From assembly GCF_027912835.1 (NCBI RefSeq), contig NZ_CP115770.1, forward strand, positions 53,307 to 117,306: 64,000 nucleotides of DNA, written 5' to 3'. The position numbers were made by a program, and so were the translations under genes. The DNA is from Paracoccus sediminicola (GTDB lineage: Bacteria; Pseudomonadota; Alphaproteobacteria; Rhodobacterales; Rhodobacteraceae). This document shows positions 16,393 to 24,227 of the stretch, in pieces. Each line of letters starts with the position of its first letter. Position 1 is the stretch's first letter. The notes beneath the pieces are model-generated. The model saw nothing but the letters and a program-made list of their open reading frames with translations. It was not told the DNA's origin and did no database searches.

Positions 16393-16400
16393 TATACTAT
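16393..16400. promoter_or_regulatory. Second TATACTAT motif upstream of the exported-protein gene
   Basis: The same 8-base core as in the palindrome at 14320-14333, in an AT-rich stretch 44-51 bp upstream of the minus-strand ATG at 16349. It could be a shared operator half or a -10-like element. Confidence 0.3.
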
Positions 16401-16470
16401 TGCAACATTGATGATGCGTGTTGCGGTTGCGGTGGTAGGCAAGATCGCGAGCCGACAGCCTCGCACTTCA

Positions 16471-17001
16471 TCATCCGCCACCTTGCGCGCGGCGCCAGTC
16501 CCACGGCATGTCAAAGCGTCCGGACCAGATATTGCGCCGTGCGGATCTGGCTTCGGTCTCATCGCGGATGTAGTCGCGGCTGTATCGGCGATAAGCCAGG
16601 GCCCACCCTCCACGCACAAGCCAAGCGTTCAGATCGGTACCGTCTTGATGACAGACCGCAATGAAGCGGCCATAGCGGTCGGTATCGCGAACGGTGCAAC
16701 TGACCTGCCTGCGGCCGATCCTGTCGGCGAGAGACAGTGCCGCTTGTTGTCCGCACCGCCAGCGCTGACCCTCGGCCGTGGCGCAAAGCTGTCGGCTTTC
16801 CGGGGCATCGATCCCATGCAACCGGATACGCTGTCCCCGGATTTCCAACGTGTCGCCGTCGATAACGCTGGCAACGCCGGTCAAGCGATCGGCATGGGCC
16901 TGCGGGGCGGCAACAAACGAGAACAGAAGGAGGGCGAGCAGCAAGCGCAAAGGGCAAACCAATAAGGGCAAACCAATCTTTTTGCGGAGGTGACGAGACA
17001 T
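16471..17001 (-). CDS. Secreted thermonuclease-family (SNase) nuclease
   Basis: A 176-residue staphylococcal-nuclease-fold protein. A basic N-terminus and hydrophobic segment (LLLALLLFSFVAAPQAHA) precede the SNase OB-fold: VIDGDTLEIRGQRIRLHGIDAPE with the catalytic Asp/Arg cluster, DTDRYGRFIAVC with the second catalytic Arg, then LVRGGWALAYRRYS and a final AR-rich helix. The start at ATG 17001 is preferred over the ATG at 17064 because it puts the signal peptide at the N-terminus. Such nucleases cut DNA/RNA in the periplasm or outside. Plasmid- and T4SS-linked copies are common in Rhodobacterales. Confidence 0.88.
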   Translation of the reverse strand: MSRHLRKKIGLPLLVCPLRLLLALLLFSFVAAPQAHADRLTGVASVIDGDTLEIRGQRIRLHGIDAPESRQLCATAEGQRWRCGQQAALSLADRIGRRQVSCTVRDTDRYGRFIAVCHQDGTDLNAWLVRGGWALAYRRYSRDYIRDETEARSARRNIWSGRFDMPWDWRRAQGGG

Positions 17002-17106
17002 AAACGGATGATCCCGTAGGGAAGACCCAAGCCCTGTGAAGTCGCCCGTAGGCCACCGCATCATGTCACGGATGATTTGCGGGCGGGGCTGTGTAGGGCA
17101 AGGTTG

Positions 17107-18405
17107 CTATTCGCCGGGCTGGACGCCCAGTGCTTCTAGGGTTGCGCGATCGGCTGCGCCGGTGATGGGCAGGCCGCTTTGTTCTTGGAACGCCCGCATC
17201 GCATTGCGCGATCCATTGCCCCAGACGCCGTCTGGGGTGCCTGCGTTAAACCCGCCCGCGTTCAGGAGAGTTTGGATCGCACGGTAGTCGTCTGGCGAGA
17301 GATCTAGCGTTGACCATCCGCAGGCGCCTGCTACGGCTTCAATCGCATCTTCGATTCCGGCGAGATCAAATTCTGCATCGTAGCGTCGGCCATTGCCGTC
17401 CGTGAGCCGGATGAAAAAGCTCTCGGCATCATAAAGGCCGCGCAGGAACCCTTCCGAGCCAGAGCCAAAGAGCCCGGCACCCTTGTTATTGGTCAACTCG
17501 TTCCAGCGCGTCGATTGCGCAGGATTGCTGTCGATTCGGTAGGTGATGTCGAACGAATCCCGGCGTATGGCACTCATCAAGAAGTCGTCCTGGACGAATA
17601 CCACAGACGTTTCGCCCTCACGGCATTGCGCAAGTAAAGCTGTAGGACCACCGAAGCTACGTGCGTCATAGGCAGAGTAGTTTATGGAGACCACCGACGG
17701 GCTGTCGTCGATTGCTGCACGCTCTTCATTGATCACCCACCAGCCCGAGATCCGGTCCCCTTCACTATGCGCTTGCTCGAAAGGCGTGAGGCTGTAGTCG
17801 ATGTCCGGGTGGTCCGGGTCGGCCCAAGGCAGTGCGGTCTCAGCGACCCCTTCGCCTTGGCTCATGGCAGCGGGTGAAGTTGGGTCGGTTATGGGCGGCG
17901 CTGAATTTGTCACGGTCGGTGTCACCGGGAAGGCGATGCCGTAACGGGCCTGCAGATAGGCCATTTGCAGTTGAGCGAGCGTGAGCTTTTCGGTTTCCAC
18001 ACGGCTGAGGGCCACCGCCTGAATCAATCCCCCTGCCGAGGCCGCTTCTCGCTCCGCGGTCTCGACACGACCCTGTTGTGCGGCCATTTCTCCTAGAAGC
18101 AGCTCGGCGCGCTCCGGATCTGGCACTACCGCCGGTACGGTGACCTCGATCATCGCGCCAGAGGCTTCCGCCGCCTGTCTTGCCTCCACGACCGTGCGCA
18201 ACAGAAGCAACGCTTCGCGACGGCTCTCGGCAAGGATACGGATCAATCCCCCATCATAACGGGAGATCGTCGCATCGACTTCGGAAATCTGGCTGTCGAT
18301 CGCTGTAATTTCTGCGTCCAGCGGAGAGCTTTCTTGTGCGACAGCGCCTGCCGTCAGGCAGGTGCTGATCAACAAGGATGCGGTGAGCGTACGAAGTATC
18401 GTCAT
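17107..18405 (-). CDS. Exported protein with C-terminal peptidoglycan-binding domain
   Basis: A 432-residue protein. The ATG at 18405 has AAGGAG at seven bases and leads into a signal peptide ending AGAVAQ; the frame opens further upstream but without such a site. Residues about 28-150 form an Ala/Glu-rich coiled coil. The middle (about 215-330) is a globular domain (RISGWWVINEERAAIDDSPSV, FLMSAIRRDSFDITYRI) resembling exported stress-response invasion-type domains in layout. The last 65 residues are a PG_binding_1 repeat (IQTLLNAGGFNAGTPDGVWG..AFQEQSGLP). It should sit in the periplasm on the cell wall. The enzymatic function is unknown. Confidence 0.72.
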   Translation of the reverse strand: MTILRTLTASLLISTCLTAGAVAQESSPLDAEITAIDSQISEVDATISRYDGGLIRILAESRREALLLLRTVVEARQAAEASGAMIEVTVPAVVPDPERAELLLGEMAAQQGRVETAEREAASAGGLIQAVALSRVETEKLTLAQLQMAYLQARYGIAFPVTPTVTNSAPPITDPTSPAAMSQGEGVAETALPWADPDHPDIDYSLTPFEQAHSEGDRISGWWVINEERAAIDDSPSVVSINYSAYDARSFGGPTALLAQCREGETSVVFVQDDFLMSAIRRDSFDITYRIDSNPAQSTRWNELTNNKGAGLFGSGSEGFLRGLYDAESFFIRLTDGNGRRYDAEFDLAGIEDAIEAVAGACGWSTLDLSPDDYRAIQTLLNAGGFNAGTPDGVWGNGSRNAMRAFQEQSGLPITGAADRATLEALGVQPGE

Positions 18406-18488
18406 GCAAAAGCTCCTTTTCCCTTCCAGTGAGCGGTGCGGGAGGGTAATGCTGGGGCGAGCCCCCAAGTTTGTGATACGTCTAATAA

Positions 18489-18506
18489 CGTGACGGGCTT
18501 GTCACG
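18489..18506. promoter_or_regulatory. Inverted repeat in the BREX promoter region
   Basis: CGTGAC, 6 bases, GTCACG, about 100 bp upstream of the brxR start. BrxR-type WYL regulators are known to bind inverted repeats upstream of their own gene, so this is a candidate operator. Binding is inferred. Confidence 0.45.
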
Positions 18507-18606
18507 AATCGACTTCCTGACACTGCAAGCGTCATATGGTCTGGTTTGTGAGTCAATCTAAAAACTAGACGCGTGTAGCTTTGCGACATATAGATGAGGG
18601 CACTAA

Positions 18607-19461
18607 GTGACTCGCAAGAAGGGCAAGCAGCTGAACTGGGGTGTCGAACGTCGATATGAGTTCATCGAGTTTCGCCTGTTCTGGCAGGGGCGGATAAACC
18701 GAGGGGATTTGATGGACGCGTTCGGGGTTTCAACACAGCAGGCATCGCTGGACCTGAACGCCTATATCGATCAGGCCAAGCGGAACCTCGTCTATGACAA
18801 GAGCCTGCGCACCTACCTGCGCGGCAAACAGTTCAAGCCCAAATATCTCAAGCCGGATGCAGAGGAGTACTTCGCACAGCTGCGGGCCGTCGATCAAGGG
18901 CTGGTGAGCGCGGAGCAAAGCTGGATCAGCGTCTTCCCGGGCTTTGGAGCAACGCCGACACCTGCCCGAGGCGTGGCGCCTGAAACGCTGCGCGATGTTC
19001 TTGCGGCGATCCGTTTGCCGGCCGCCTTACAGGTGACCTATCAGTCGATGTCGCGCCCTGAGCCAAACGCGCGCTGGATCGAGCCCCATGCTCTTGCCTT
19101 TGACGGCTTCCGTTGGCATGCCCGCGCGTTTTGCCAGAATGACCAGGTTTTCAAGGATTTTCTGCTCTCTCGCATCGTGGAGGTCGGGGGCCAAGGGCCT
19201 GTTACGTCGGACCCTGGCTCCGATGGCGCTTGGCACACAGACGTCTTGCTCGAGATTGGGCCGCATCCGGACCTCTCCGACAACCAACGCCGCGCGATAG
19301 AGATGGATTACGGCATGGAGGCGGGCCGCGCGGAGATCGTGGTCCGCCGCGCGCTGTTGTTCTACGCGCTTAAGAGGCTGGGGCTTGATACCGACCCCGC
19401 CGCTCGAAAACCGCAGGACCAGCAGATCGTGCTGTTGAATCGAGACGAGGTCGTTGGATGA
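18607..19461 (+). CDS. brxR: BREX transcriptional regulator BrxR (WYL domain)
   Basis: A 284-residue regulator from GTG 18607 with GAGGG upstream. A winged helix at the N-terminus (WQGRINRGDLMDAFGVSTQQASLDLNAYI) is followed by a WYL-type ligand-sensing domain (ARWIEPHALAFDGFRWHARAFCQ) and a C-terminal WCX-like extension with DPAARKPQDQQI. This is the BrxR/BrxS layout. In known systems the protein represses BREX from an inverted repeat and may sense phage-related nucleotide ligands. It is coupled to brxA by a four-base overlap. Confidence 0.9.
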   Translation: MTRKKGKQLNWGVERRYEFIEFRLFWQGRINRGDLMDAFGVSTQQASLDLNAYIDQAKRNLVYDKSLRTYLRGKQFKPKYLKPDAEEYFAQLRAVDQGLVSAEQSWISVFPGFGATPTPARGVAPETLRDVLAAIRLPAALQVTYQSMSRPEPNARWIEPHALAFDGFRWHARAFCQNDQVFKDFLLSRIVEVGGQGPVTSDPGSDGAWHTDVLLEIGPHPDLSDNQRRAIEMDYGMEAGRAEIVVRRALLFYALKRLGLDTDPAARKPQDQQIVLLNRDEVVG

Positions 19462-20102
19462 CCATGGCAGCACGGAAAGCAGACTTCGGAGCAAACCATC
19501 AGCCCTACAAAATGTCCTTTACCTCTGGGGGGCTGTTTCTGAATGAGAGCGTGATCGTCGCCGAACTGCACGTAGCCGGTGAAGATTGGAAAGTAACGCT
19601 TTCACGCGCGCTCGAAGAGGGGGCGACGTCTTTGCCGAAGGCGGCTTCAAACCGGCGCACCCTCCGCGAAATCGTCAACCGCCTGATGACGCTGACCGAA
19701 GACGAAATCCGTTTTTTCGTCAGTGGGCCCGGTCGACAAGAACAACAACACCTACTGTGGATCGCCACATGTCGGGCTTACAGGTTCGTGCGTGAGTTCG
19801 CTGTTGAGGTCATTTGTGATCGGTATCTCGCCTATCAGCTGGACCTGCCGCTCGAGAGCTTCGACATATTCTTTGATGCCAAAGCCGATTGGAATGAGGG
19901 GTTGGCCTCGATCAGCGACAGCACCCGCAACAAGCTCCGGCAGATCCTGTTCCGCATGATGCGGGAAGCTGGCGTTATCTCTGGCGATAACCGGATCCAG
20001 TCGACTTATCTCTCGGCGCAGTTCCGGCAGATAATCGAGGCGACCGACCCCACCGATCTTGCGGTGTTCCCTGGCGTTGCGATCGAGGGAGGCTCATCAT
20101 GA
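19458..20102 (+). CDS. brxA: BREX protein BrxA (DUF1819)
   Basis: A 214-residue all-helical protein of the DUF1819 family: an N-terminal YKMSFTSGGLFLNESV segment, a middle RRTLREIVNRLMTLTEDEIRFF, and C-terminal WNEGLASISDSTRNKLRQILFRMMREAG, which is highly typical. BrxA resembles NusB-like RNA-binding folds and is required in some type 1 BREX systems, though its role is unclear. Translation couples with brxR (overlap ATGA) and brxB (overlap of four bases). An internal Met two codons on is an alternative start. Confidence 0.92.
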   Translation: MTMAARKADFGANHQPYKMSFTSGGLFLNESVIVAELHVAGEDWKVTLSRALEEGATSLPKAASNRRTLREIVNRLMTLTEDEIRFFVSGPGRQEQQHLLWIATCRAYRFVREFAVEVICDRYLAYQLDLPLESFDIFFDAKADWNEGLASISDSTRNKLRQILFRMMREAGVISGDNRIQSTYLSAQFRQIIEATDPTDLAVFPGVAIEGGSS

Positions 20103-20701
20103 TCCCGCAGTTGTCACGCAAGGAACGCGCCGAGCACCTCTACCGGGTCATCACCAGCGAACGGTTCCTGACCAAGCAAGGCCTCGGCAACGAAGTGCCA
20201 TTTTTCATCTGCCCGTTCCCGGCGGAAGAAGGCGTCACAATGATCGAGGACCGGCGCGATCTGATCGAGCGGATCGCCCATGCGGGCGTGACGGCGCTCG
20301 ACCTGAGCCTCTACGAAATCTCCCTTGGGCTTCTCGAGGAACGCGGCATCCTCGAAGACGTCCTTGCCGCAGAGCCTGAGATGGACAAGTCAGAGCTGCG
20401 CGAGCTTTTGCAGGGCGTTCTTGATGTCCATGAACACCTGATCCCAAAGATTGGTGCGGCTATCGCCGCTCAGCCGCATGACGTGATCTTTCTTTCCGGT
20501 GTGGGCGAAGTCTATCCGTATATCCGCTCACACAATGTGCTCAACAACCTCCAGAGCACCGCCAAAGACAAGCCAACAGTCCTGTTCTTTCCCGGCAGCT
20601 ACACTCACTCCACAGCGACGGGGGGATCCCTCGATCTCTTCGGGTTGCTGCATGACGACAAATATTACCGTGCTTTTAACATTCTGAACTACGAGGTCTG
20701 A
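20099..20701 (+). CDS. brxB: BREX protein BrxB (DUF1788)
   Basis: A 200-residue protein of the DUF1788 family with the signature stretches HLYRVITSERFLTKQGLG, VPFFICPFPAEE, VIFLSGVGEVYPYIRSHNVLN and VLFFPGSYT, and the usual end DKYYRAFNIL. BrxB is essential for type 1 BREX defence and is thought to be a structural partner of PglX/PglZ/BrxC. Overlaps brxA by four bases; brxC begins four bases after its stop. Confidence 0.94.
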   Translation: MIPQLSRKERAEHLYRVITSERFLTKQGLGNEVPFFICPFPAEEGVTMIEDRRDLIERIAHAGVTALDLSLYEISLGLLEERGILEDVLAAEPEMDKSELRELLQGVLDVHEHLIPKIGAAIAAQPHDVIFLSGVGEVYPYIRSHNVLNNLQSTAKDKPTVLFFPGSYTHSTATGGSLDLFGLLHDDKYYRAFNILNYEV

Positions 20702-20705
20702 CCGG

Positions 20706-23700
20706 ATGACCACTGCTCTGAGAAACATTTTCGCCAAGCCTGTCGACCGCCCGATTGATGGCGTGATCAAGGCTGACGATGAAGCAAGCCTGCGCATCGA
20801 ACTCGACGAGTATGTCATCACCGATGAAATTGGCAAACGCCTCGAGACCTTCCTTGATGCCTATAATAACTACGACACCGCCAATGGGGTCTGGATTTCT
20901 GGCTTCTTTGGCTCCGGTAAGTCGCACCTCTTGAAGATGCTGGCCCTTCTCATGGAAAACCGAGAAGTCGATGGCACGCGGGCTTTTGACATTTTCGAGG
21001 AGAAGCTAATCGATCAGCCCATGCTTTTGGGCGCTTTGCGCAAGGCGGTCTCCGTGCCCTCAAAGTCGATCCTTTTCAACATCGACCAGAAGGCGGATGT
21101 TATCTCCAAGACCGATGTGGATGCGCTGCTCTCAGTGTTCCAGAAGGTCTTTGACGAAGCCTGCGGCTACTACGGCAAGCTGCCCCATATCGCGCAGTTT
21201 GAGCGTGACCTCGATGATCGCGGCCAGCTGGCTGCGTTTAAGGATGCCTATGCGGCTGCTGCTGGCAAGCCTTGGGAGCGCGGCCGTGAACAGGCAGCGC
21301 TCGAGCGTAAAAACATTGCCACCGCCTTCGCATCCGTGACAGGTGGAGACCCAGCAGATGCGGCAGACATTCTGGGCCAGTATCGCGCTGACACCCGAGT
21401 TTCGATCGAGGACTTTGCCAACAAGGTGAAGGCTTGGATCGACAAGCAGGCGCCGAAGTTCCGGCTGAACTTTTTCGTGGACGAAGTAGGCCAGTACATC
21501 GCTGAAAACGTCAAATTGATGACGAACCTGCAAACCATCGCCGAAAGCCTTAATACGAAATGCAAAGGCCAGGCTTGGGTCATCGTGACCTCACAGCAGG
21601 ACATGGAAGCTATCATCGGGGACGGAAAGGCGTTTCAGTCGCAGGACTTCTCGAAGATCATGGCGCGTTTTGGCGTGAAGATGCCTCTGAACTCTGCCGA
21701 CGTGGCTGAGGTCATCCAGCGCCGCCTTCTGTCGAAGACCGACGAAGGCCAGGTGCGGCTCGGCAACCTGCACGACCGCGAGGAGAACAACCTCAAGACC
21801 TTGTTTGATTTTACGGATGGGTCGATCAAGCTGAAGAACTTTGACGGGCGCGCTCATTTTGTCTCGAGCTACCCGTTCCCCCCGTATCAATACATGCTGT
21901 TCCAGATGGCGATCACGTCGCTCTCGCAGCACAACGCCTTTGAGGGAAAACACAGCTCGGTCGGCGAACGCTCGATGCTGGGTGTGTTCCAGGAGGTCGC
22001 CAAGAAGATGGCAGACCAGCCCGTGGGCGGCCTTGCCACGTTCGATCTTATGTTCGAGGGCATCCGCACCGCTCTGAAGTCCGCCGTCCAACAGTCGATC
22101 CAGATTGCCGAGAAGGAAATCCAGGACATCGACCCTTTCGCAGTCCGGGTGCTGAAAGCGCTGTTCCTTGTCAAATACGTCAAGGAGTTCAAGCCAACGG
22201 TGCGCAACATCAGCGTCCTTTTGCTCTCTGAGTTCGATACTGATCAGATCAAACAACGCCGCAAGATTGAGGAAGCGCTGTCCTTCCTCGAACGAAACAC
22301 GCTTATCCAGCGCAATGGCGAGGTCTACGAGTTCCTGACAAACGAGGAAAAGGATGTCGAGGCCGAGATCAAGGCGCTCGATGTCGACCCGTCCGAACTG
22401 TCGAAGGAAATGGAGACGCTGGCATTCGACACGATCTTGCGCCATCGCAAGATCAAGCATCTGACCACCGGCAATGAATACAGCTTCAGCCGCAAACTGG
22501 ACGATCACCTCTTGGGCCGGGAGCATGAGCTCTCGATTAATCTGATTAGCCCTTTCAACGACGATGTCGCCTCGCCCGAGGCTGTGCGAATGCGGAATGT
22601 GAGCCGCGAGGAACTAGCGGTCGTGTTGCAAGCTGATGTGCGGTTCATTCGTGATCTGACGCTCTTCAAGCAGACCGACAAGTTCATCCGGCAAGCCCGA
22701 GCAGGCTCGGAGCAGCCGGGGCGCGACCGCATTGTCGCGGAGAAAGGGGATCAGAACAGCCGGCGCTACAAGGACCTCGAACTGCGCTTGCGCAAGCTCA
22801 TGGCAGAGGCGCGGATGTTCGTGCGCGGCGATGAGCTTGATATCGGCGGCGAAGAGCCACAAGAGCGGATCGTGAAAGGCTTCCAGGGCCTTGTCGACAA
22901 AGTCTATGTCAACCTCCCGATGTTGCGGGGGGTGACCTATTCCGAGGCCGACATTCTCAAGGCCGCAACGCCTGAAAGCGGGCTCTTTGGCGACAACGGC
23001 GAAGGTTTGACCGAGGCCGAGCAGGACGTGTTGAACTACGTCCAGTCTCAGGCCCGGATCGGCGTGAAGGTCTCCGTCAAGTACCTTACAGAACGGTTTG
23101 GTGGTAAACCTTATGGGTGGCCTGTCACCGCAGTTCTATGCCTCGCCGCAAGCCTATCCGCTAAAGGGAAGCTCGAAACTCGCTCGGACAGCATGGTGCT
23201 TGAGCGCGCCGAACTCGCGAAGGCGCTCAATAACAGCCATGCCTTGGCCAATGTCCTCCTTACTCCGCAGACCGAGTTCACCTCCGCCCAAATTCGGAAG
23301 GCGAAGGAGCTCTACAAAGAGCTGTTTGATCTCCCCACGGACGGCACCGACGCCCGCACGATTGGGGCGGAATGGCTGGAAAGCACTCGGACACTGTCGG
23401 AAGAACTGGGAAAGCTGCTGGCCCAGAAAGCCCAGTATCCGTTTGTCGTGGCGCTTGAGCCGTTGGCGGCGAAAATCTCGGCTATGGTGGGCAAACCCGC
23501 CACTTGGTACATAACTGAACCTGCGGCGCAGGAAGACGACTTGCTCGACGCCAAGGAAGACGTGCTCGACAAGGTCCGCAGTTTCATGGGCGGCGCACAG
23601 CGCGAGATCTATGACGATGCGCGCGATTTTCTGCGCGATCAGGAAGCGAATATTTCCTACGTCGATGCTGTTGCGGGCGAGGCCTTGGCCCGCACGCTGG

Positions 23701-24227
23701 CAGATCCTGCCTGTTACAGGGGCACGGCCATTCAATCCCTCAAGACGGAACTTTACGGACTGAAAGACCGCGTGGAATTGACCGTGCTCGAGGAGCGCAA
23801 GGCCGTGATCACGGCCATCGATGAGTGTTCGGCCAAAGTTGCGCAGACGCCAGAGTTCCAGGCACTCTCAGCAGATGACCAAGCGCACATCAAGCGTAAC
23901 ATCGACAGCCACAAAGCCGGGCTCGACAGCGTCAAGATGATCCCGATCCTGCGCGACAGGGCAAACGGTGCGAAGCTCGATCTGCTGCCGCGCATTCTGG
24001 CGGAGGTCGAACGGCTCAGCCGACCGGCCACGCAGCCGCAGCCCAAACCCGGTATGAATGAGCCCCCGCCGGCCGCTCCGCAGCCAACTTACGTTAACGC
24101 TACGGAAATCAAGGTCGGCTTCGCCAAGCCCTACCTGACCGAAGAGGCGGACGTCGAACAATATGTCGACGCTATGAAGAAGACCCTGCTGGAGCAGATC
24201 CGCGCGGGCAAGAAGGTGATCGTCTAA
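20706..24227 (+). CDS. brxC: BREX P-loop ATPase BrxC
   Basis: A 1173-residue ATPase of the BrxC/PglY type. An early P-loop (WISGFFGSGKSHLLKMLALL, near residue 60-80) and a Walker B region (FRLNFFVDEVGQYI near 250) belong to an ORC/Cdc6-like AAA domain; the rest is long and helical, with a winged-helix region (KALFLVKYVKEFKPTVRNISVLL). The length matches the family. BrxC is essential for defence and forms part of the host-methylation/anti-phage complex. The C-terminal 100 residues contain a Pro/Gln-rich linker (ATQPQPKPGMNEPPPAAPQP). The stop overlaps the pglX start by one base. Confidence 0.94.
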   Translation: MTTALRNIFAKPVDRPIDGVIKADDEASLRIELDEYVITDEIGKRLETFLDAYNNYDTANGVWISGFFGSGKSHLLKMLALLMENREVDGTRAFDIFEEKLIDQPMLLGALRKAVSVPSKSILFNIDQKADVISKTDVDALLSVFQKVFDEACGYYGKLPHIAQFERDLDDRGQLAAFKDAYAAAAGKPWERGREQAALERKNIATAFASVTGGDPADAADILGQYRADTRVSIEDFANKVKAWIDKQAPKFRLNFFVDEVGQYIAENVKLMTNLQTIAESLNTKCKGQAWVIVTSQQDMEAIIGDGKAFQSQDFSKIMARFGVKMPLNSADVAEVIQRRLLSKTDEGQVRLGNLHDREENNLKTLFDFTDGSIKLKNFDGRAHFVSSYPFPPYQYMLFQMAITSLSQHNAFEGKHSSVGERSMLGVFQEVAKKMADQPVGGLATFDLMFEGIRTALKSAVQQSIQIAEKEIQDIDPFAVRVLKALFLVKYVKEFKPTVRNISVLLLSEFDTDQIKQRRKIEEALSFLERNTLIQRNGEVYEFLTNEEKDVEAEIKALDVDPSELSKEMETLAFDTILRHRKIKHLTTGNEYSFSRKLDDHLLGREHELSINLISPFNDDVASPEAVRMRNVSREELAVVLQADVRFIRDLTLFKQTDKFIRQARAGSEQPGRDRIVAEKGDQNSRRYKDLELRLRKLMAEARMFVRGDELDIGGEEPQERIVKGFQGLVDKVYVNLPMLRGVTYSEADILKAATPESGLFGDNGEGLTEAEQDVLNYVQSQARIGVKVSVKYLTERFGGKPYGWPVTAVLCLAASLSAKGKLETRSDSMVLERAELAKALNNSHALANVLLTPQTEFTSAQIRKAKELYKELFDLPTDGTDARTIGAEWLESTRTLSEELGKLLAQKAQYPFVVALEPLAAKISAMVGKPATWYITEPAAQEDDLLDAKEDVLDKVRSFMGGAQREIYDDARDFLRDQEANISYVDAVAGEALARTLADPACYRGTAIQSLKTELYGLKDRVELTVLEERKAVITAIDECSAKVAQTPEFQALSADDQAHIKRNIDSHKAGLDSVKMIPILRDRANGAKLDLLPRILAEVERLSRPATQPQPKPGMNEPPPAAPQPTYVNATEIKVGFAKPYLTEEADVEQYVDAMKKTLLEQIRAGKKVIV

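Noticed and set aside
21591..22526. Minus-strand 311-residue frame
   Set aside because: Antisense to brxC and without any recognisable domain.
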